Shown here: one piece after another, positions 55,223 through 64,000 of the stretch
Position numbering within the stretch: the first letter of the stretch is position 1
How the letters are laid out: each line of letters starts with the position of its first letter
Assembly: GCA_029572955.1 (NCBI GenBank)
Contig: JAKPQE010000165.1
Span: 1 to 64,000, forward strand
Length of the DNA stretch: 64,000 nt
Direction: 5' to 3'
Source of the DNA: Pseudomonadota bacterium
GTDB taxonomy: Bacteria > Pseudomonadota > Alphaproteobacteria > Rhizobiales > JAKPQE01
Notes under the pieces: generated by a model
Database searches by the model: none
What the model saw: the letters and a program-made list of their open reading frames with translations, nothing else
Told to the model about the DNA's origin: nothing
Program-made: the position numbers and the translations under genes

Positions 55223-56590
55223 ATGAGTGACAGCATCAAATATCTTCTGTCCGAGGATCGCATTCCGAAGACCTGGTACAACGTCGTCGCCGACCTGCCG
55301 GCGCCGCCGCCGCCCGGACTGCATCCGGGAACGGGTCAGCCGCTCGGTCCGGACGATCTCGCGCCGATCTTCCCGATGGCCCTGATCGGCCAGGAAGTGA
55401 CGACCGACAAGGAAGTCGAGATTCCGGGGCCGGTGCGCGACATCTATCGCCAGTGGCGTCCGTCGCCGCTGTTCCGCGCCCGCCGGCTCGAGCAGGTGCT
55501 CGATACGCCGGCCAAGATCTACTACAAGTACGAAGGCGTCAGCCCGGCCGGCAGCCACAAGCCGAACACCGCCGTGGCGCAGGCCTTCTACAACAAGGAA
55601 GCGGGCATCAAGAAGCTCTCGACCGAGACCGGCGCGGGGCAGTGGGGTTCGTCCCTCGCTTTCGCCGGCGCCCTGTTCGGCATCGAGGTCAAGGTCTACA
55701 TGGTGAAGGTGAGCTTCAACCAGAAGCCCTACCGCCGCGCCCTGATGCAGACCTACGGCGCGACCTGCGTCGCCAGCCCGAGCATGGAGACGGCCTCCGG
55801 CCGCGCGATCCTCGAGCAGGATCCGAACTCGCCGGGCTCGCTCGGCATTGCCATCTCCGAAGCGGTCGAGGTCGCCGCGACCAGCGCGGACACCAACTAT
55901 GCGCTCGGCAGCGTGCTCAACCACGTGCTGCTGCACCAGACGGTGATCGGCCAGGAAGCGCTCGAGCAGCTCGACATGGCCGGCGACTATCCGGACATCG
56001 TCATCGGCTGCGCCGGTGGCGGCTCGAACTTCGCCGGTCTTGCCTTCCCGTTCGTCGGCAAGAAGGTCCGCGAGGGCCTGAAGACCCAGATCATCGCCGT
56101 CGAACCGGCGGCCTGTCCGACGCTGACGCGCGGCGTCTATGCGTATGATTTCGGCGACACGGCGCACCTGACGCCGCTCGTCAAGATGCACACGCTCGGC
56201 GCCTCGTTCATGCCGCCGGGGTTCCATGCGGGTGGCCTGCGCTACCACGGCATGGCGCCGCTGGTCAGCCACCTCAAGGAACTGGGCCTGATCGATGCCC
56301 GTGCGGTGCATCAGACGGCGTGCTTCGAGGCGGGCGTCAAGTTCGCCCGGGCCGAAGGCATCGTGCCGGCGCCGGAATCGACCCATGCCGTGCGCGTGGC
56401 CGTCGACGAGGCGCTGAAGTGCAAGGAAGAGGGCGTGTCGCGCACGATCCTCTTCAACCTGTCGGGCCACGGCCACTTCGATATGGCGGCGTATGACGAC
56501 TACTTCGCCGGCAAACTCGAAGATCGCGACTACGACGAGGCGGCGCTCAAGGCTTCGCTCGCCGAACTGCCGCAGATCGCGGCGGAATAG
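55223..56590 (+). CDS. trpB2: TrpB2-type tryptophan synthase beta-like PLP enzyme
   Basis: [71 protein letters not shown]; no trpA nearby. Confidence 0.9.
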   Translation: MSDSIKYLLSEDRIPKTWYNVVADLPAPPPPGLHPGTGQPLGPDDLAPIFPMALIGQEVTTDKEVEIPGPVRDIYRQWRPSPLFRARRLEQVLDTPAKIYYKYEGVSPAGSHKPNTAVAQAFYNKEAGIKKLSTETGAGQWGSSLAFAGALFGIEVKVYMVKVSFNQKPYRRALMQTYGATCVASPSMETASGRAILEQDPNSPGSLGIAISEAVEVAATSADTNYALGSVLNHVLLHQTVIGQEALEQLDMAGDYPDIVIGCAGGGSNFAGLAFPFVGKKVREGLKTQIIAVEPAACPTLTRGVYAYDFGDTAHLTPLVKMHTLGASFMPPGFHAGGLRYHGMAPLVSHLKELGLIDARAVHQTACFEAGVKFARAEGIVPAPESTHAVRVAVDEALKCKEEGVSRTILFNLSGHGHFDMAAYDDYFAGKLEDRDYDEAALKASLAELPQIAAE

Positions 56591-56765
56591 TCGCCGGCCG
56601 ACGGGCCGCTGCGCTTTCTGGGGACCGCCCGGTGGAAACGCCGGGCGGTTCCTGCGTTCCGGACATCCTTAAACTTAGTCGGCATCGTTGAGATGGCGGG
56701 ATGTTCACTATTGTACTTCCGCTTGAACGCCCGTCTGCGAATTATGGTGAAGAAACCGATAAAGA

Positions 56766-56797
56766 CAAAAAAATCCGCGCTGGGAGAACCAGCGCGG
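56766..56797 (-). terminator. Rho-independent terminator of the minus-strand FkbM gene
   Basis: Minus strand CCGCGCTGG-TTCTC-CCAGCGCGG-ATTTTTTT. Confidence 0.85.
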
Positions 56798-56907
56798 GCT
56801 GAAGTATGGCCAGCAATTTCACAAGCGCAGGAGAACGATGCCACGAATCAGGTCTTCGCGTAACCCCCGGAATATTGGGGGTGGGACCAGATGAGTCCGC
56901 TTCCGTC

Positions 56908-57846
56908 TCAGGATGCGAGTTCGAGCACGACATTCATGCGCGTCGTGGCGATCTGGCGATAGCCCTTGGCGAGGGCGAGGGCGACGCAGTCGGTCTGCCA
57001 GCGGCCGCTGGTCTGTTCCATGACGATCAGCCGGGGCCAGAGTTCGCGCGGCGCATCGCGGAAGAACGGCACGAGGACGAGATCCTCGGCGCCCTCGATG
57101 TCGATCTTCAGGGCATCGACATGCGAGAGATTCTCCTCGCGCACGAGGCCGAGCAGGGTCTTGGCCGGCACGGTCAGGGCCGAGGTGCCGTGATCGTTGG
57201 CCGAGATCGTCTTGATCGAGGCGCCGCCGCGATTGTCGTCGTCGAGGAACAGGGTGAAATCGCCGTCGCGGTCCATGATGGCGCAGGCGATCGCCTTGAC
57301 GGTCCCGGCCGCGTTCGCCGCGATGTTGTAGACGAGGCGATCGAACACCACCGGCTGGGGCTCGATCGCCAGGATCCGTGCCTTGGAGCCGGCGATGCCG
57401 GCGACGAAGAGGGCATAGCCGCCGACATTGGCGCCGATGTCGATGAAGACGAAGTCGTCGCCGGCCCGGCTGGCGATCAGCTCGCGCTCGGCGGCATCGA
57501 AATATTGCGGCGTGAAGAGGATGCGCTTCTCGCAGACATTGTTGAACGGATAGAGCCGCATGTTCTGGCCGAGGGCGGCGACGTCGAGCGGGTGGTCGAG
57601 GCCGGCCAGCACCAGGCGGCGCAGGAAGAAGGCGATGCGCCGGCCGAGCCAGTTGTCGGGCTGGCGGCGGGTGAGGCCGATGATGCGGGCCTGGAAAGGG
57701 GTCGGCGCAAACGTGCCGAAGGGTTGGTCGAGTGCCTTGTCGAGCATGAACTGTCCCGGGAAGCGAATCGAGGGGGCTGTCGCGCAGCCGGCTCGCACCA
57801 TCATATCGGCATCGGCGCGCCGCTTGAAACCGAAATGGCGCGACAT
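56908..57846 (-). CDS. FkbM-family methyltransferase
   Basis: DDFVFIDIGANVGGYALFVAGIAGSKARILAIEPQP; VDALKIDIEGAEDLVL. Confidence 0.9.
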   Translation of the reverse strand: MSRHFGFKRRADADMMVRAGCATAPSIRFPGQFMLDKALDQPFGTFAPTPFQARIIGLTRRQPDNWLGRRIAFFLRRLVLAGLDHPLDVAALGQNMRLYPFNNVCEKRILFTPQYFDAAERELIASRAGDDFVFIDIGANVGGYALFVAGIAGSKARILAIEPQPVVFDRLVYNIAANAAGTVKAIACAIMDRDGDFTLFLDDDNRGGASIKTISANDHGTSALTVPAKTLLGLVREENLSHVDALKIDIEGAEDLVLVPFFRDAPRELWPRLIVMEQTSGRWQTDCVALALAKGYRQIATTRMNVVLELAS

Positions 57847-57970
57847 CCGGGGCAGAAAGCGCCTCCGCGGGCCCTCACGACTTGATTGTCGGCGCGAGAT
57901 TATCGAAAACGACCTCTGACTTCCGCGTTTCCTGTTCTAGTTTAGCAGGGATGCTTCTGGAGACTTCTCG

Positions 57971-58798
57971 ATGGTGACCTATGTCGAGGCGGCCACCGCC
58001 CCGCTGAAAAACAACGGCCAGATCAAGCTGCACGATGCGGCGGCGTTCGAGGGCATGCGTCGCGCCGGGCGGATCGCCGCCGAGGCGCTCGATGCCCTCG
58101 TCGACATCGTGCGGCCGGGCGTGACGACCCTCGAAATCGACGACTTCGTGCACCGGTTCGGCCTCGAGCGCGGCGCCCTGCCGGCGACGCTCGGCTATCG
58201 CGGCTACACGCGGTCGAGCTGCACCTCGATCAACCACGTCGTCTGCCACGGCATCCCGAACGAGAAGCCGCTGCGCGAGGGCGACATCGTCAATATCGAC
58301 GTGACCTTCATCCTCGACGGCTGGCACGGCGACTCGAGCCGCATGTATCCGGTCGGCGCCTGCAAGCGGGCGGCGGAACGCCTGGTCGAGGTGACCTACG
58401 AGGCGATGATGCGCGGCATCGCCGAGGTCAAGCCGGGTGCCACGACCGGCGACATCGGCGCGGCGATCCAGGATTTCGTCGAGGCCGAGCGCTGCAGCGT
58501 CGTGCGCGACTTCTGCGGCCACGGCCTCGGCCGTCTCTTCCACGATGCGCCGAACATCCTGCATTACGGCCGCCGCGGCGAGGGCGCCGAGCTGAAGCCG
58601 GGCATGTTCTTCACCATCGAGCCGATGATCAATCTCGGCCGGCCGAACGTGAAGATCCTCGGCGACGGCTGGACGGCGGTGACCCGCGACCGGTCGCTGT
58701 CGGCCCAGTTCGAGCATTCCGTCGGCGTCACCGAGACCGGCTGCGAGATTTTCACCAAGTCGCCCGCCGGCCTCGACTGTCCGCCCTATCGCCGGTGA
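57971..58798 (+). CDS. map: Methionine aminopeptidase type I
   Basis: [74 protein letters not shown]. Confidence 0.95.
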   Translation: MVTYVEAATAPLKNNGQIKLHDAAAFEGMRRAGRIAAEALDALVDIVRPGVTTLEIDDFVHRFGLERGALPATLGYRGYTRSSCTSINHVVCHGIPNEKPLREGDIVNIDVTFILDGWHGDSSRMYPVGACKRAAERLVEVTYEAMMRGIAEVKPGATTGDIGAAIQDFVEAERCSVVRDFCGHGLGRLFHDAPNILHYGRRGEGAELKPGMFFTIEPMINLGRPNVKILGDGWTAVTRDRSLSAQFEHSVGVTETGCEIFTKSPAGLDCPPYRR

Positions 58799-58817
58799 TC
58801 CGATTTCGGGAAGTCCG

Positions 58818-59519
58818 ATGAGCGGCTTCGAGGACAATGCCGGCGGCGAGCCACACTATCACGGCCATCGCGAGCGGTTGCGCCAGCGCTTTCGCGAGGC
58901 CGGCGCCGATGCGCTGGCCGACTACGAGCTCCTCGAGCTGGTACTCTTCCGCGTGTTGCCGCGGCGCGACGTTAAGCCGCTCGCCAAGAAGCTGATCGAG
59001 CGCTTCGGCTCGTTCGCCGAGGTGATCACGGCCTCGCCGAACCTGCTCCGGGAGGTGCCGGGGGTCGGCGAGAGCGTCGGTACCGACCTTGCCATCGTGT
59101 TCGCGGCGGCCCAGCGCATCGCGCGCGGCGAGCTGCGCAAGCGGCCGGTGCTGTCGTCGTGGAGCTCGGTCATCGACTATTGCCGCACGACCATGGCCTT
59201 TGCCGAGAAGGAGCAGTTCCGCGTGCTGTTCCTCGACAAGAAGAACACGGTGATCGCCGACGAGGTGCAGCAGTCCGGCACCGTCGACCATACGCCGGTC
59301 TATCCGCGCGAGATCGTCAAGCGGGCGCTCGAACTCTCGGCGACGGCGCTGATCCTCGTCCACAACCATCCGTCCGGCGATCCGACGCCGTCGCGGGCCG
59401 ATATCCAGATGACGCGCTCGATCGTCGAGATCGCCGCGCCGCTCGGCATCACGGTCCACGACCACATCGTCGTCGGCAAGGAAGGGCACGCCAGCTTCCG
59501 CGGGCTGAAGCTGCTCTGA
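58818..59519 (+). CDS. radC: RadC-family JAB-domain protein
   Basis: [50 protein letters not shown]. Confidence 0.95.
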   Translation: MSGFEDNAGGEPHYHGHRERLRQRFREAGADALADYELLELVLFRVLPRRDVKPLAKKLIERFGSFAEVITASPNLLREVPGVGESVGTDLAIVFAAAQRIARGELRKRPVLSSWSSVIDYCRTTMAFAEKEQFRVLFLDKKNTVIADEVQQSGTVDHTPVYPREIVKRALELSATALILVHNHPSGDPTPSRADIQMTRSIVEIAAPLGITVHDHIVVGKEGHASFRGLKLL

Positions 59520-59536
59520 GGCCTTCCGCTTCGTGA

Positions 59537-60658
59537 TCAGAGCCGCTCGAGCGCCTCGAGGCGCGGCGGCTCGCCGCTCCAGACCTTGCCGGTGCGGGCC
59601 GCGGTGCGGCCGGCCTCGAAGACGCGACGCATGGTTTCCGGTTCGAACTCGATGGTGGCGCTGTCGGCGGCGATCGTGTCGGGCATGTAGGCGAGGTGGA
59701 AGCCGGCGCCGCCGTGACGGGTCGTGACGTAGGCCTGGTAGAGCGTCTTGTAGGTCAGGCCGCGCATCAGTTCCTTGATCGACTTGGCCGAGATCTCGAC
59801 GAGGTTCGGCTCGACCGGCTCGCCTTCGCCGTCGAGCAGGACCGGGCCGTTGACGACGACGTAGACGTCTTTCCTGCGGGCCGGCACATCGACCATGAAG
59901 GAGCGCAGGAGGAACGGCGCCTTGACGCCGCCGTCGACATGCATCTGGGTGCCGGTGCTCGAGCCGGCGGCAATGTAGACCGGCGAGAAGGCGCCGGGGA
60001 TCGCCGCCGAGGCGATCAGGATGTCGCGGTAGATCTTCAGCCGGTCGGGGTGCGGGCTGGCGGCGATGGCGCCCATGTCCCAGACGACGAGCCGGCCGGC
60101 ATCGAGATTGGTGGTCGCGACATAGAGGCGCCGGCCCTTTCGGTGCTCGGCGGCGACGGCCGCGAGCATCCGCTCGTCGACGATCTCGTCGACCCGCTTG
60201 CGCAGCGGCGCATTGTCGAGCAGCCCGTCGCCGAAAACGCCTCGCATCCCGCGAAAGACGAAGATGTCGCGCTGCCGGGTGGTGGTATAGACCCTGGTGA
60301 GGATCGGATCGTAGTCGGGGCCGAGGAAGGCGAGGGAGGCCATCAGCGCGCCGGTGGAAACGCCGGTGACGATGTCGAAGTTCGGTCGCGTGCCGGCTTC
60401 GCTCCAGCCGACGAGGACACCCGCGCCATAGGCGCCGTCAGCGCCGCCGCCCGAGAGGGCAAGAACCTGCAGGCCGTCCTTCAGGCTGGCCGAGCCCGCC
60501 ATCTCGGCGAGATCGCCCGCTGCCGGCCGGCCGTTGGCGTCGAACAGCCCGATGCTGCCCCAGGGCTGGGCCGCAGCCGCCGCCATCGGACCGGCATCCG
60601 GACGCGATGCGCAGGCCGCGAGCAGGAGCACGAGAAGGATCGGAAATACGCGTCGCAT
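59537..60658 (-). CDS. Patatin-like phospholipase lipoprotein
   Basis: Lipobox LLLAACAS; LALSGGGADGAYGAGVLVGWSEAGTRPNFDIVTGVSTGALMASLAFLG; DGGVKAPF (catalytic Asp). Confidence 0.88.
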   Translation of the reverse strand: MRRVFPILLVLLLAACASRPDAGPMAAAAAQPWGSIGLFDANGRPAAGDLAEMAGSASLKDGLQVLALSGGGADGAYGAGVLVGWSEAGTRPNFDIVTGVSTGALMASLAFLGPDYDPILTRVYTTTRQRDIFVFRGMRGVFGDGLLDNAPLRKRVDEIVDERMLAAVAAEHRKGRRLYVATTNLDAGRLVVWDMGAIAASPHPDRLKIYRDILIASAAIPGAFSPVYIAAGSSTGTQMHVDGGVKAPFLLRSFMVDVPARRKDVYVVVNGPVLLDGEGEPVEPNLVEISAKSIKELMRGLTYKTLYQAYVTTRHGGAGFHLAYMPDTIAADSATIEFEPETMRRVFEAGRTAARTGKVWSGEPPRLEALERL

Positions 60659-60968
60659 GACACTCCAGACGGCTGGAACCTACCCTTGATATACGAGGCC
60701 GCGGCCGGCGGCAATCGGCGCACCGGGTGCGGCGGGCGCGGCGGCGGCCGGCGGGTTTGCCGGCGGGGACGACTGCGGCAGGGCCGGGAAACGCTCCCTC
60801 GATGGCGCGGATGGCGTGGGCAGCGACTGCCTCTTATTTGGGCTGCCTGCGTTTTTGTCTGGTCGGATGCCGGAAAATCTGTAATGATTTCAGTGTCTAG
60901 CCGATCTGGTACGGGCATTGCTGAACGAAATGGTGTGACGGTACGATGAACGTGCCGGGAGAGCGCTG

Positions 60969-62387
60969 ATGGCCGAGGCATTCGACGAAATGGGATTGGT
61001 GGGGGATACCTGCCGGGAGCCCTATCGGACGCTGAAGGCCTGGCTCGATGCGACGCCCGCCGATCTTTTGCAACACCGCGCGGCGGAAGCCGAGGCGCTG
61101 TTCCGGCGGATCGGCATCACCTTCGCGGTCTATGGTGACGCCCAGGCGCAGGAACGGGTGATCCCGTTCGACATCGTTCCGCGGATCATCGGCGCGGCCG
61201 AATGGAAGCGGCTCGCCGCCGGTCTCGAGCAGCGCGTCCGCGTCATCAACATGTTTCTCAGCGACGTCTACGGGAAGGGCGAGGCGGTCCGCGCCGGCAT
61301 CATTCCCGCCGACATCGTCTACACCAATCCCGCCTACCGGCCGGAAATGGCCGGCTTCAAGGTGCCGCACCAGATCTGGACACCGATTTCCGGCATCGAC
61401 ATCGTGCGGATCGACGAGAACGACTTCTACGTCCTCGAAGACAACGTCCGAACCCCGTCGGGCGTTTCCTACATGGTGGAGAACCGCGAGGTGATGATCC
61501 GGCTGTTTCCGGACCTCATCTCGGAATACCGGGTGGCGCCGGTGGACGGCTATGTCGACGACCTCCTCGACACGCTGGTCTCGATCGCGCCACCCTCCGC
61601 CCCGGGCGAGCCGACGGTGACGGTGCTGACCCCGGGTCCGTTCAACAGCGCCTATTACGAGCACAGCTTCCTTGCCGACAAGCTCGGCGTCGAGCTCGTC
61701 GAGGGGCGCGATCTCTTCGTGCGCGACAACATCGTCTACATGCGCACGACCCAGGGACCGCAGCGCGTCGACGTCATCTACCGGCGCATCGACGACGACT
61801 ACCTCGATCCGCTGGTGTTCCGGCCGGACTCGGCCCTCGGCGTGCCCGGCCTGATGGCGGCCTACCGGGCCGGCAACGTGACGCTCGCCAATGCCGTCGG
61901 CACCGGGATTGCCGACGACAAGGCGGTCTACACCTACATGCCGGACCTCGTGCGCTTCTATCTCGGCGAGGAGACGATCCTGAAGAACGTCGACACCTGG
62001 CGCTGCCGCGAACCGGACGCGCTCGCCTATGTGCTCGAACATCTCGACGAGCTGGTGGTCAAGGAAGTGCGCGGTTCGGGCGGCTACGGCATGCTGGTCG
62101 GACCGCACGCCGACAAGGCGACGATCGCGACGTTTGCGAAAAAGCTCGCGGCGCATCCCGACGATTTCATCGCCCAGCCGACGCTGGCGCTGTCGACCTG
62201 CCCGACCTTCGTCGAGAGCGGCCTTGCGCCGCGCCACGTCGATCTCCGGCCGTTCGTGCTGTCGGGAGCGGACGGCATCCGGGTGACGCCCGGCGGGCTG
62301 ACGCGCGTCGCGCTGAAGGACGGTTCGCTCGTCGTCAACTCCAGTCAGGGTGGCGGCACCAAGGATACCTGGGTCGTGGACAGTTGA
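60969..62387 (+). CDS. Circularly permuted ATP-grasp protein (DUF404/DUF407 type)
   Basis: NMFLSDVYGKGEAVRAGIIPADIVYTNPAYRPEM; VLEDNVRTPSGVSYMVENREVM; VVKEVRGSGGYGMLVGPHA; GLAPRHVDLRPFVL. Confidence 0.9.
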   Translation: MAEAFDEMGLVGDTCREPYRTLKAWLDATPADLLQHRAAEAEALFRRIGITFAVYGDAQAQERVIPFDIVPRIIGAAEWKRLAAGLEQRVRVINMFLSDVYGKGEAVRAGIIPADIVYTNPAYRPEMAGFKVPHQIWTPISGIDIVRIDENDFYVLEDNVRTPSGVSYMVENREVMIRLFPDLISEYRVAPVDGYVDDLLDTLVSIAPPSAPGEPTVTVLTPGPFNSAYYEHSFLADKLGVELVEGRDLFVRDNIVYMRTTQGPQRVDVIYRRIDDDYLDPLVFRPDSALGVPGLMAAYRAGNVTLANAVGTGIADDKAVYTYMPDLVRFYLGEETILKNVDTWRCREPDALAYVLEHLDELVVKEVRGSGGYGMLVGPHADKATIATFAKKLAAHPDDFIAQPTLALSTCPTFVESGLAPRHVDLRPFVLSGADGIRVTPGGLTRVALKDGSLVVNSSQGGGTKDTWVVDS

Positions 62388-62439
62388 TCCCCGGGGCTCG
62401 GCGAGCCCCCTCGGGAACGAGACCGGGAAGGACACAAAA

Positions 62440-63381
62440 ATGCTGAGCCGGACCGCGGACAGCCTGTTCTGGTTCTCCCGCTATATCGAGCGGGCCGAAA
62501 ACACAGCCCGCCTGCTCGAGGCGGCCGGGCGCCTCTCGGCGTTGCCGACCCACTACGCCGGCTCGACCAACGAGTGGGAATCGGCGCTGTCGGCGACCGG
62601 CGCGCTGCACCAGTACTATCTGACGCACGAAGCGGCGACCGCCGACGACGTCGTGTCGTTCCTTGCCTTCGACGAGGGCAACCCGTCGAGCATCAAGAGC
62701 TGCGTGCAGGCGGCGCGGGCCAATGCCCGGGCGGTGCGCACGGCGCTGACGCTGGAGACCTGGGAAGCGATCAACGACACCTGGCTGCAGCTTCGCCGGT
62801 TCGACAACCGGCCGCTGTCGCGGCCGCTGCTCAACGAACTCATCGGCTTCGTCAAGGAGGCCTCGCTGCAGGTCGACGGCTCGGCCTACCGGACCATGCT
62901 GCGGACCGACAACTACTTCTTCATGCGCCTCGGCACCTTCATCGAGCGCGCCGACTCGACGGCGCGCATCCTCGACGTGAAGTATCACGTGCTGCTGCCG
63001 GCCGGCGAACGGATCGGCGGTGGCCTCGACTACATCCAGTGGCGCTCGATTCTCAGGTCTGTCTCGGCGCTGACCAGCTATCACTGGGTCTACCGCGAGA
63101 ACGTCAAGCCGTGGCTCGTCGCCGACCTCCTGATCCTCCGGAAGGAGATGCCGCGCTCGCTCAGCAACTGCGTCGCCAACCTCGTCAGCTTCCTCGACCA
63201 GATCGCCGTCGAATACGGCCAGCAGGGTCCGGCACAGCGCATGGCGCGGCACATCTTCGCGCGGCTCGACAATGCCCGGATCGAGGACGTGTTCCAGTCC
63301 GGACTGCACGAATTCCTGACCGAGTTCATCGCCGACGTGAACGAGCTCGGCATGACTATCTCCAAACAGTATCTGCTCTGA
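62440..63381 (+). CDS. Alpha-E domain protein (DUF403)
   Basis: MLSRTADSLFWFSRYIERAENTARLLEA; TNEWESALSATGALHQYY; FIERADSTARILDVKYHVLLP. Confidence 0.92.
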   Translation: MLSRTADSLFWFSRYIERAENTARLLEAAGRLSALPTHYAGSTNEWESALSATGALHQYYLTHEAATADDVVSFLAFDEGNPSSIKSCVQAARANARAVRTALTLETWEAINDTWLQLRRFDNRPLSRPLLNELIGFVKEASLQVDGSAYRTMLRTDNYFFMRLGTFIERADSTARILDVKYHVLLPAGERIGGGLDYIQWRSILRSVSALTSYHWVYRENVKPWLVADLLILRKEMPRSLSNCVANLVSFLDQIAVEYGQQGPAQRMARHIFARLDNARIEDVFQSGLHEFLTEFIADVNELGMTISKQYLL

Positions 63382-63390
63382 GCGTGCTTC

Positions 63391-64000
63391 ATGCGTCTAT
63401 CGATCCGCCACGAGACGACCTATCGCTACGACACGCCGGCGACCTATGCCATCCAGACGTTGCGGCTGACACCGCGCAGCCACGAAGGCCAGTACGTCGC
63501 GGCCTGGCGCATCGACATCGATCGCGACTGCCGCCTCGACAAGCGCGAGGATGCCTTCGGCAATCTCACCCATACCTTCAGCATCGACGGGGCGATCCGC
63601 GAGCTGTCGATCGTGGCGCTCGGCCAGATCGAGACGCAGGACTGCCACGGCGTCGTGCGCGGCGTCGCGGAGCGTTTCCCGCCGGCGCTGTTCCTGCGCG
63701 AGACCGAACTGACGGCGCATGATCGCGCGATCGCCGATTTCGCCGAGGAGGTGGCCCGGGCGAGCGGTTCGGACACGCTCGCGGCGCTGCATCGGCTGAT
63801 GGCGGGCGTGCACGAGCGCATGCGCTTCGACTGCGACGCGACCGAGACGACGACGACGGCGGCCGAGGCCTTCGCCGCCGGCCATGGCGTCTGCCAGGAT
63901 CTTACCCACGTTTTCATCTCGGCGGCGCGGCGGCTCGGCATCCCGGCGCGCTATGTCGGCGGCTACATGTTCCGCGGCGACGGCGAGAACGAGCAGGAGG
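63391..64000 (+). CDS. Transglutaminase-like family protein, N-terminal part (truncated by window end; absent from the ORF track)
   Basis: ATG at 63391: MRLSIRHETTYRYDTPATYAIQTLRLTPR...AAEAFAAGHGVCQDLTHVFISAARRLGIPARYVGGYMF; Cys in GVCQD. Confidence 0.9.
   Translation, partial: MRLSIRHETTYRYDTPATYAIQTLRLTPRSHEGQYVAAWRIDIDRDCRLDKREDAFGNLTHTFSIDGAIRELSIVALGQIETQDCHGVVRGVAERFPPALFLRETELTAHDRAIADFAEEVARASGSDTLAALHRLMAGVHERMRFDCDATETTTTAAEAFAAGHGVCQDLTHVFISAARRLGIPARYVGGYMFRGDGENEQE

Noticed and set aside
59537-60658. Patatin-like protein as an anti-phage (CBASS-type) effector
   Set aside because: Has a lipoprotein signal and no CD-NTase or other defence gene nearby

Overview
The window is GC-rich alphaproteobacterial chromosome, probably Hyphomicrobiales/Rhizobiales. 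That placement is inferred from gene order, the two-piece tmRNA and the SspB-alpha type adaptor. It opens with the 3' end of tuf and a nearly complete S10-spc-alpha ribosomal protein supercluster (rpsJ to rplQ, with secY, adk and rpoA). A Deg/HtrA protease and rarA follow, then a probable accessory block (TadG-like vWA protein, FmdB zinc ribbon, large membrane hydrolase, small membrane protein), then crcB and an RluC/D-type synthase. Downstream are housekeeping genes: rimO, a propionyl-CoA carboxylase alpha-type biotin enzyme, acyP, lipB, mgtE, fumC, ilvI/ilvH, a FadL-like porin, a complete livHMGF/livK operon, trpB2, map and radC. RNA genes are a tRNA-Leu(GAG) and a permuted tmRNA whose tag reads ANDNYAPVAQAA, directly upstream of sspB. 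The window ends inside an ATP-grasp / alpha-E / transglutaminase cluster, a poorly characterised predicted peptide-ligation system. Best leads: this cluster; a promoter-leader peptide-terminator attenuator ahead of ilvI; a UPF0114 membrane gene coupled between ilvI and ilvH; a -35 box in the loop of a perfect 11-bp inverted repeat before rpsM; a PleD/PopA-like protein with a degenerate GGDEF; and an uncharacterised membrane serine-hydrolase candidate. I saw no CRISPR array, transposase, integrase or prophage. All assignments come from reading the translations, not from database searches.
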